Under the pieces are notes generated by a model. That model saw only the letters and a program-made list of their open reading frames with translations. It made no database searches and had not been told where the DNA came from. This document shows, in pieces, positions 15,439 through 22,700 of a stretch of 24,060 nt of DNA. The stretch spans positions 1 through 24,060 of IMG/VR virus record IMGVR_UViG_3300032050_008557, one strand, 5' to 3'. This DNA is from a virus. Made by a program: the position numbers and the translations under genes. The stretch's first letter is position 1, and every line of letters starts with the position of its first letter.

Positions 15439-17060
15439 GGATATTAGGGCTTTCAGCTGGATCACATTCTTGTGGTATAAGCTTAATAGAGAACGGTAAG
15501 ATAATCTTTTCTTTAGAAGAAGAAAGGCATACAAGAATAAAAGTTTACAAAGATTTTTATGGCGGTTATTTTAGATACCCACAGTTATCAATGTATGAAG
15601 CGGTTAAAAGATTTAACCTAGATCCAAACTCAGTTGATTATATAACGAGTTATTACCCCAAACATGAGGTTAAAGTATTTTGGGAAAGCTTAGGGTTAGG
15701 TCTATTCCCTGAACAGAAATTCATATTCATTGATCATCATGATTCACATGCTGGGACCGCTTATTATATGAGCGGTTTTGATGATGACACACTTGTTGTT
15801 ACCATGGATGCCAGCGGTGGACAGTATAGTGCAAAATATTTCGTAGGTTCTAATGGTGATTTAGATTATATCGATGGTTTGGATTTAACAAGAAAATCTT
15901 TTGGTCATTATTATGCCATGTTAACAGAATTTTTAGGTTTTAGAAGACTTAAAGATGAAGGTAAAGTTGTTGGTATGGCCGCACACGGTAGACATGATAG
16001 CCTATCATACCAAGCCTTTAATGAGTGTATTAAAATTGAGGGTATACACACCGATAAAGACCAATCAGACGTACTATTAGGTCAAATTTATGTTGATTTT
16101 TATACCAGATATTATAAATCATTAGGTTCTAAAGTGTTTTTTGGGACAAAAGCTGACTTAGCATATACAGGGCAATTTGTTTTTGAGGAAAAAATATTAC
16201 AAGTTTTTAATAACTTACATAACATGTACCCAAACATTAAAAAAGTTGCTGTAGCTGGTGGAGTTTTTGCTAATGTAAAATTAAATAAACGCATCAATGA
16301 ATTATATTGGGTTAATGAAATGTTTGTCGCACCCCCAATGGGTGATGAAGGTTGTCCGCTTGGTTGTGCTTTATTGGTACATAAAATGTTTACACCAGGG
16401 TTCAAACCATTTAGATTAGAAAACATGTTTATGGGTACGGAGTATACTGATACTGAAGTTGGTGAACATTTTTGGGACCAAAATAAATTTTCAAGGGAGA
16501 TATTCACCCCAGAATTGGCAGCAAAATACTTGGCTGAAGGTAAAATTATCGGTATGTTCAACGGAAGGTATGAGCACGGCCCAAGGGCTTTAGGTAATCG
16601 TAGTATTATTGGTGAGGTAACTAACCCAGATACATATGATAAAATTAATAACAAACTACAAAGAAATGATTTCATGCCATTTGCGCCAGCTGTAATGGAA
16701 GAACATGCTGATACAATTTTTAATGTCACAAAATCAAGATATACAGCTGAGTTTATGACGATGTTATATGATACAAGACCTGAGTGGGCCAATAGAATAC
16801 CAACAGTTGTTCATCCTAAGGATAAAACGGCTAGGATACAAATAGTAACTAAAACAAGCAATCCAACATTCTATAAAGTTTTGGATGAATATAATAAAAT
16901 AACTGGCGTACCTGTTCTTTTAAATACATCATTTAATGTACACGAAGAACCAATCGTATGTCACCCAAACGAAGCGTTTAATCATTTACAGAATGACGTT
17001 GTTGACTTATTAATAATAAATAATTTTATCTACAAAAAATATGAAGGACATCTTAATTAA
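15435..17060 (+). CDS. O-carbamoyltransferase (NodU/TobZ family)
   Basis: The 541 residues match this family in length and in both domains. The N-terminal Kae1-like domain has MRILGLSAGSHSCGISLIENG, metal-binding DHHDSHA (100-106), the phosphate/nucleotide segment VVTMDASGGQ (121-130), and EGKVVGMAAHG (175-185). The C-terminal YrdC-like domain has NGRYEHGPRALGNRSII (about 376-392) and LLNTSFNVHEEPI. The enzyme uses carbamoyl phosphate and ATP, via carbamoyl-AMP, to carbamoylate a sugar hydroxyl, as in NodU (Nod factor) and TobZ (tobramycin). In this operon the target is probably a sugar laid down by the transferases. It overlaps the next gene by 20 bases. Confidence 0.93.
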   Translation: MRILGLSAGSHSCGISLIENGKIIFSLEEERHTRIKVYKDFYGGYFRYPQLSMYEAVKRFNLDPNSVDYITSYYPKHEVKVFWESLGLGLFPEQKFIFIDHHDSHAGTAYYMSGFDDDTLVVTMDASGGQYSAKYFVGSNGDLDYIDGLDLTRKSFGHYYAMLTEFLGFRRLKDEGKVVGMAAHGRHDSLSYQAFNECIKIEGIHTDKDQSDVLLGQIYVDFYTRYYKSLGSKVFFGTKADLAYTGQFVFEEKILQVFNNLHNMYPNIKKVAVAGGVFANVKLNKRINELYWVNEMFVAPPMGDEGCPLGCALLVHKMFTPGFKPFRLENMFMGTEYTDTEVGEHFWDQNKFSREIFTPELAAKYLAEGKIIGMFNGRYEHGPRALGNRSIIGEVTNPDTYDKINNKLQRNDFMPFAPAVMEEHADTIFNVTKSRYTAEFMTMLYDTRPEWANRIPTVVHPKDKTARIQIVTKTSNPTFYKVLDEYNKITGVPVLLNTSFNVHEEPIVCHPNEAFNHLQNDVVDLLIINNFIYKKYEGHLN

Positions 17061-17625
17061 CGAATACAATAATACTGAAATCTTAGCAAAAGATTACAAA
17101 CAACCAGCAAACTCATTTATAGTACATTTTGTAAATGGTGCTTTATGTGAAATTAAAGGACCGATATCAAAAAAATACAAGGTTGTTTTTTCTGATAATA
17201 AAACTGGGCACGTTCATCACGTATCTGAGATTACAAATAACATGTGGACTAAAAGTGCCATTGAATATTTTATCGAATGGAATATTAAAGTATATGAGTT
17301 AGAAACGGAAGAGTTAGTTTTTGAACACACATACGATTGTAAAGATAAAAGGGTTTACATCCATTTAGATAGCTCTGCTGTTGGTGATACAATGGCTTGG
17401 TTTCCGTATGCGGATGAGTTCAGAAAAAAACACGGGTGTAAAGTTTTGTGCTCAACATTCCATAATGAATGGTTTGAGGGTATGTTAAACCTGGTACACC
17501 TGTTATTGATTTATACGCAATGTATAAGATTGGTTGGTTTTACGATAATAAAGAAGTTGTTAAAACCAAAATCCCGATTGATTTTAAACAGCACCCTTTA
17601 CAAGAAACTAGTTCATGTATTCTAG
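17041..17625 (+). CDS. Autotransporter-type O-heptosyltransferase, N-terminal part (frame broken)
   Basis: Residues 1-147 look like the N-terminal half of the TibC/BAHT family. A beta-rich start (about 25-95) is followed by the first Rossmann segment, VYIHLDSSAVGDTMAWFPYA (105-124), and KVLCSTFHNEWFEG (134-147). After about 17481 the frame becomes a basic, hydrophobic tail unlike the family. The family sequence continues in the -1 frame as VKPGTPVIDLYAMYKIGWFYDN and on to 18293. Joined, the product is about 410 residues, near TibC (about 406). The break could be a sequencing or assembly indel, a real mutation, or a programmed -1 shift at G_TTA_AAC (17484-17490). It starts with ATG at 17041, inside the end of the carbamoyltransferase gene. 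Confidence 0.82.
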   Translation: MKDILINEYNNTEILAKDYKQPANSFIVHFVNGALCEIKGPISKKYKVVFSDNKTGHVHHVSEITNNMWTKSAIEYFIEWNIKVYELETEELVFEHTYDCKDKRVYIHLDSSAVGDTMAWFPYADEFRKKHGCKVLCSTFHNEWFEGMLNLVHLLLIYTQCIRLVGFTIIKKLLKPKSRLILNSTLYKKLVHVF

Positions 17626-18293
17626 GGTTGGATTATGAAGAGGTTAAACCAAAGGTTTTTGTACCAGAAGAGCCTAGTAGAATTGAAGGTAAATATGTTA
17701 TTATTGCACCTCACGCATCTGCACACGCTAAATATTGGAATCATCCAGGCGGATGGCAAGGTGTTATTGATCACTTAAATGCTAGTGGTTATAAGGTTGT
17801 TATGATTACATCAGAAAAACTGGGTGATGCTTGGCATGATTCAAAACTTGGTGGTACATTAAGAAATGTTATTGATAAAACTGGTGGTCATATTGATCTG
17901 GTTGACAGAATGATTGACATTAAACACGCATCGGCTTTTATTGGTTTAGGTAGTGGTTTAAGTTGGTTATCTTGGGCTATCGGAACACCTACAGTTCTTA
18001 TCTCTGGATTTAGTTACCCTTTATCTGAGTTTGCTGACTGTGAAAGGATTTTTAACCCAAATGTTTGTAACGGATGTTTTAATAGACATTGGTTAAACCC
18101 AGGGGATTGGGAATGGTGCCCAGATCACAAAGATACACCAAGACACTTTGAATGTTCTAAAACTATTGAAACTCAAACTGTTATAGACGCTGTTAATAGA
18201 CTTTTAACCAAAAAAGAAGAGCCAGTTCAAGAGGTCATTGAAGAAAATTTAGAAAAAAAAGATAAAAAAAGTTTTTTTGGTAAGTTTTTTTAG
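17520..18293 (+). CDS. Autotransporter-type O-heptosyltransferase, C-terminal part
   Basis: The frame is open from 17478 (after a TGA at 17475); its first ATG is at 17520. The 257 residues from that ATG carry the catalytic GT-B half of the TibC/BAHT family: IIAPHASAHAKYWNHPGGWQ (61-80), IGLGSGLSWLSWAIGTPTVLISG (141-163), and the cysteine cluster C183-x2-C186-x13-C200-x11-C212. In TibC-type enzymes such a cluster binds iron. These enzymes transfer heptose from ADP-heptose to Ser in strand-loop-strand repeats of secreted proteins, an unusual protein O-glycosylation. The C-terminus adds a short Glu/Lys tail ending KKSFFGKFF. Translation from the ATG alone would lack the N-terminal half, so activity probably needs the joined product. 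Confidence 0.85.
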   Translation: MYKIGWFYDNKEVVKTKIPIDFKQHPLQETSSCILGLDYEEVKPKVFVPEEPSRIEGKYVIIAPHASAHAKYWNHPGGWQGVIDHLNASGYKVVMITSEKLGDAWHDSKLGGTLRNVIDKTGGHIDLVDRMIDIKHASAFIGLGSGLSWLSWAIGTPTVLISGFSYPLSEFADCERIFNPNVCNGCFNRHWLNPGDWEWCPDHKDTPRHFECSKTIETQTVIDAVNRLLTKKEEPVQEVIEENLEKKDKKSFFGKFF

Positions 18294-18294
18294 G

Positions 18295-18302
18295 TATATT
18301 TG
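18295..18302 (+). promoter_or_regulatory. Host-type -7 box before the cell-wall hydrolase operon
   Basis: TATATTTG matches the TAnnTTTG consensus perfectly and lies 28 bases before the ATG at 18330 (counting from the end of the box). The nearest upstream TTTG (18276-18279) is only 15 bases away, so the -33 element is weak. Its last three bases overlap the inverted repeat at 18300-18327. Confidence 0.5.
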
Positions 18303-18327
18303 TTGCTATAACATATAATAGCAACAA
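18300..18327. repeat. 10-bp perfect inverted repeat overlapping promoter and leader (operator candidate)
   Basis: TTGTTGCTAT (18300-18309) is matched by ATAGCAACAA (18318-18327) with an 8-base centre. It begins inside the -7 box and ends two bases before the start codon, so it spans the expected transcription start. It lacks a terminator T tract in the right place. A repressor operator is the simplest reading; an mRNA 5' hairpin is the alternative. Confidence 0.7.
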
Positions 18328-18329
18328 CT

Positions 18330-18905
18330 ATGTTTTATAAATATGACGAAAAACAACTCAAATTTGTTAAGAACAAATTGGGTATAAGGATAGCATTAGG
18401 AACCACCATTTTATTGATGGTTGGTTCCTTTTTTATTGGTAGGTATACCAGCGGTACACTCACTAAATATGAAAAAGAGTATATTCATATTAATTGGGAA
18501 AAAGAACGTAACGCTATTAATAAAGAAAAACTAGCTAAAGAACTAAAAGAATCTGGTATTAAATTCCCACACATTATAATGGCCCAGGCTATTATTGAAT
18601 CTGGTAATTTTAAGAGCGACCTTTATAAATCAAATAATAATCTATTTGGTATGACAATACCTGGTTCAAGAAATACCACCAATATTGCTGTTGATGGTAA
18701 ATATGCTAAATATAACACATGGCAAAGGTGTGTGCTTGATATGGCTTATCTGCAACAATATAATTTAAAGGGTATTAGATTAGGTAATGATGAGGATTAC
18801 TTTATATATTTGAAAAATAGTAATTACGCTGAAGCTCCGAATTATATAGCCGCTTTAAAAAACGTAATAGATAAAGAAAATTTAAAATCTTATTTTAATG
18901 AGTAA
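18330..18905 (+). CDS. Membrane-anchored glucosaminidase (GH73-like peptidoglycan hydrolase)
   Basis: The 191 residues have a short basic N-terminus, one hydrophobic segment (about 19-37, IRIALGTTILLMVGSFFIG) acting as a signal anchor, then a charged linker (about 45-75). A GH73/FlgJ-type domain follows: FPHIIMAQAIIESGNFKSDL (79-98) with probable catalytic Glu90, NNNLFGM (102-108), and a C-terminal YAEAPNYIAALKNVI (166-180). It should cleave beta-1,4 N-acetylglucosaminyl bonds in peptidoglycan on the outer face of the inner membrane. Such an anchored enzyme fits a signal-anchor endolysin; a host-interaction role is possible. It has its own promoter and possible operator, and overlaps the peptidase gene by 8 bases. 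Confidence 0.85.
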   Translation: MFYKYDEKQLKFVKNKLGIRIALGTTILLMVGSFFIGRYTSGTLTKYEKEYIHINWEKERNAINKEKLAKELKESGIKFPHIIMAQAIIESGNFKSDLYKSNNNLFGMTIPGSRNTTNIAVDGKYAKYNTWQRCVLDMAYLQQYNLKGIRLGNDEDYFIYLKNSNYAEAPNYIAALKNVIDKENLKSYFNE

Positions 18906-19731
18906 AGAAAAATTAAAAGATATTCTTTCAACACCAACTTATTGTGGGCAAGAACAATATCTTATAGCAAAAATAACCAAATATCTTAGTGAAAGTAATC
19001 TGGATTATGTTATTGATGAACACGGTAATATCTTCGTAACAAAGGGTATTGCCGAACATTATCCATGTGTTGTTGCACACACTGATTCTGTGCATAGAAT
19101 TGTTGATATGGATATCTTACATCACCCAGATGAAGAAGACATTATATATGCGGTTGAAAAAGGCACAAATAAGCCCACTGGCTGCGGTGGGGATAATAAA
19201 GCGGGTGTTTATGTATGTTTGGAGTTACTTGAGCGTGTAGAGGTCTTAAAAGCGGCTTTTTTCGTATCTGAGGAATATGGTTGTTTCGGGTCAACACTAG
19301 CAGATGAAGTTTTTTTTCAGGATGTTGGTTATGCTTTACAATTTGATGCACCTGAAAACGATTGGGTTACACACTATTGTAATGGTGTTAAGTTATTTGA
19401 CGAAAATGGTGATTTTTATAAAACAATAAAGCCAATATTGGAAGATTACATGGGTGATTATTCTTTAGGTAGACACCCATATACTGATGTTAGTATTCTT
19501 GGTGCGTTTTATGATTTTTCATGCATCAACTATTCAGTAGGTTATTATAACATGCATTCAAAGATGGAGTATGTTAGTATTAGTTTTGCACAACAAGCCA
19601 GAAATATCGCTTTAGAGATCATTACATCCCTGGGTAATATAAAGTACACATTTGTTGATGAAAACGTCAGAATTGATAAGGAAAAGGCTAAAGAAAGGGC
19701 TTTAAAATCACTTAACGGTTTAAGGAAATAA
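18898..19731 (+). CDS. Zinc metallopeptidase (M20/M28/M42-like)
   Basis: The 277 residues keep the full set of metal and catalytic positions of di-zinc aminopeptidases: H61 and D63 in VVAHTDSVH, bridging D99 in GCGGDNKAG (95-103), E125-E126 in SEEYGCFGS, D150 in QFDAPEN, and H220 in MHSKMEYVS. The lid or dimerisation domain is small, so the protein is shorter than PepT or PepV (about 400). The fold class is clear; the exact family and substrate are not. No signal peptide is visible, so it is probably cytoplasmic. Its start lies inside the glucosaminidase gene, which suggests a shared purpose such as processing peptidoglycan peptides, or host peptide salvage. Confidence 0.88.
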   Translation: MSKEKLKDILSTPTYCGQEQYLIAKITKYLSESNLDYVIDEHGNIFVTKGIAEHYPCVVAHTDSVHRIVDMDILHHPDEEDIIYAVEKGTNKPTGCGGDNKAGVYVCLELLERVEVLKAAFFVSEEYGCFGSTLADEVFFQDVGYALQFDAPENDWVTHYCNGVKLFDENGDFYKTIKPILEDYMGDYSLGRHPYTDVSILGAFYDFSCINYSVGYYNMHSKMEYVSISFAQQARNIALEIITSLGNIKYTFVDENVRIDKEKAKERALKSLNGLRK

Positions 19732-19733
19732 AA

Positions 19734-19760
19734 AAAGGGGCGCTAGGCCCCTTTCTTATT
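19734..19760. terminator. Bidirectional terminator between converging genes
   Basis: An 8-bp stem (AAAGGGGC 19734-19741 with GGCCCCTTT ending at 19754) and a 5-base loop are followed by CTTATTTT on the plus strand and TTTTTTATTT on the minus strand. It serves both the peptidase gene and the fibre gene. Confidence 0.88.
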
Positions 19761-19763
19761 TTA

Positions 19764-22700
19764 TTATTTCTTTAAATCTTGGATCTCTTTATCAAGATCT
19801 TTTATCGCCTCGATAAGTAAACCAACCAAGTTTGAGTAAGCTACCGCTAAGTGTCCATCGGATTCCCTTGTCGAGATAACTTCTGGGACAACTTTTTGAA
19901 CTTCCTGTGCAATAACACCCATTTTCAAAGATTTATCTTCAATATCATTTCTTGTATAGTTAACACCTCTCATATTTCTTACTTTATTTAAGGCATCACT
20001 AATTGTAACAACATTGTCCTTAACTCTTTGATCTGAGTATGCAATAACATCAGCAGATGCGTAGATAGTACCAGTAACATCTAATGTATATGCTGGAGTA
20101 GCGTTGTTAATACCTAATCTTGTATTAGCTATATCCGCTTTCAAGAAGCTAACGCTTTGTACTTGTGTTGTACTCACAGTTCTAACTAAGTAGTCAGGTT
20201 GGTTTGTGAATGAACCACCGCTGATACCTGATGTACCGCTAATTGATTGTCCACTTGTTCCAGCAACACCTGATGTACCGTTTGAACCATTAATACCTGA
20301 AGTACCACCAGCTCCATTTGCACCTGAGTTACCAGCAGCTCCAGCGGTACCATTTGTACCATTTGCACCAGATGTACCATTTGTACCAGATGTACCTGAA
20401 GAAGCTGACAATCTACCAGTACCAGCCGTACCGCCAGCACCTGAAGTACCAGATGTACCTGAAGTACCAGAAGATCCGTTAGCACCCGAAGTACCGTTAG
20501 CACCAACACCTGATGTACCAGCACCTGATGTACCTGAAGTACCAGCTGTTGCTGAAGTACCAGAAGAACCAGCTGTACGAGAAAGACCCGATACACCACC
20601 AGTACCAGTTGTACCACCTGTTGCAGAAGAACCTGATAAACCACTAATACCTGAGTTACCGTTGTTACCAGACGTACCGTTTGTACCAGTTGATCCTGAA
20701 GAACCAGAAGTACGAGATAAACCACTAGCCCCAGCGTTACCATTATTACCAACAGTACCGTTTGTACCAGTTGATCCTGAACTACCTGATGTACCACTTG
20801 CCTGTGTTACGCCAAAACCTGCGCTTAATGCATTAGCACCCACAGTACCATTTGTACCGCTTGATCCTGAAGAACCAGAAGAGCCAGAGTTTGCAGAAGC
20901 ACCAATGTTACCAGCATTACCTGAAGTACCATTTGTACCAGTTGATCCAGATGAGCCACTTAATGCTGACGCACCTATGTTACCCGCAGCACCGTTTGTA
21001 CCATTAGACCCTGAAGAACCAGATGAACCAGAGGCTCCTGAGTTAGCAACTAAACCTATTGTACCGCTTGTACCTGAAGAACCACTTGATCCTGAAGCAC
21101 CTGATATTCTATCATTACCACTTGTACCCTGAGTACCAGTTGATCCAGAAGATCCAGATGAACCAGAGTTTGCCGATAATCCGTTAGCACCAGCATTACC
21201 TGAGGTACCGTTTGTACCTGTAGATCCAGACGAACCACTCAATGCTGATGCACCAATGTTACCCGCAGCACCATTTGTACCATTTGTTCCCGAAGAACCA
21301 GATGTACCTGAAAGTGTACTTGTACCAGAAGGAACAACCAAACCATTTGTACCAGCCGTACCTGTAGATCCAGATGAACCACTATTACCTGAGTTACCGT
21401 TAGCGCCATTGTTACCGTTAGTACCGTTTGTACCATTTGAACCCGATAAACCACTATTACCTGAGTTACCGTTAGCGCCATTGTTACCGTTAGTACCAGT
21501 AGAACCATTTGTACCACTTAAGCCAGAGTTACCGCTGTTACCATTCACACCGATAGTACCATTTGTTCCTGAAGAACCACTTGATCCAGAAGAACCAGAT
21601 AATCTTGATAAACCTGAAACACCATCTGTACCTGAAGTACCAGTTGATCCAGCTGAACCTGAAGAACCTGAGCTTCTGCTTAAACCCGATTGACCATCTG
21701 TACCTGAGGTACCTGATGTTCCAGCTGTTGCAGAAGAACCAGCTAATCTACTTAAACCTGATGTACCAACCGTACCGTTTGTTCCTGAAGAACCACTTGA
21801 TCCAGACGAACCTGAAGCACCTGAGTTAGCCATTAAACCGACTGTACCGTTTGTACCGTTTGAACCACTTGAACCAGATGCACCACTTACAGCGTTGTTA
21901 CCATTGTTACCTGAGGTACCGTTTGTACCTGTAGATCCAGACGAACCACTCAATGCTGATGCACCATTACCACCGTTTATACCGTTTGTACCAGTTGACC
22001 CTGAAGAACCGCTAGAGCCAGAGTTAGCACTCAATCCGTTGTTACCCGCAGCACCATTTGTACCAAACGTACCTGATGATCCTGAAGAACCTGAAAGTGT
22101 ACTTGTGCCAGAAGGAACGGCTAAACCATTTGTACCAGCCGTACCTGTAGATCCAGATGAACCAGAAGATGCTGAAGAACCACTTAATTGTGATAAACCT
22201 GAGTTACCAGTTGTACCTGAAGTACCAGTTGAACCACTGGTACCTGAAGAACCAGAGTTTCTTGATAACCCTGACGCACCATCAGTACCCGCAGTACCAG
22301 TTGTACCAGAAGAACCTGAAGTTGCAGAAGAACCAGCTAATCTACTTAAACCTGATGTACCATTTGTACCATTTGTTCCTGAAGAACCAGATGACCCTGA
22401 GGAACCAGAAGCACCTGAGTTAGCCATTAAACCAACAGTACCGTTTGTACCATTAGATCCTGAAGAGCCTGAAGCGCCACTTACCGCATTGTTACCATTA
22501 TTACCGTTAGTACCGTTTGTACCTGTAGATCCAGACGAACCTGAGTTTGCAGAGGCACCACTATTACCAGCAGCTCCAGCAGTACCATTTGTACCAGTTG
22601 TTCCTGAAGAACCTGAAGAACCCGACAATTGTGATAAACCACTATTACCAGCAACACCCGCAGTACCAGTTGTACCAGAAGTTCCTGAAGAACCACTTAT

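Noticed and set aside
16112-16792. A 226-codon minus-strand frame inside the carbamoyltransferase gene
   Set aside because: It lies entirely opposite a gene with clear family motifs, and its translation shows no recognisable domain.
18300-18327. Terminator reading of the inverted repeat before the glucosaminidase
   Set aside because: No T run follows directly, it abuts a start codon, and it overlaps a perfect -7 box.
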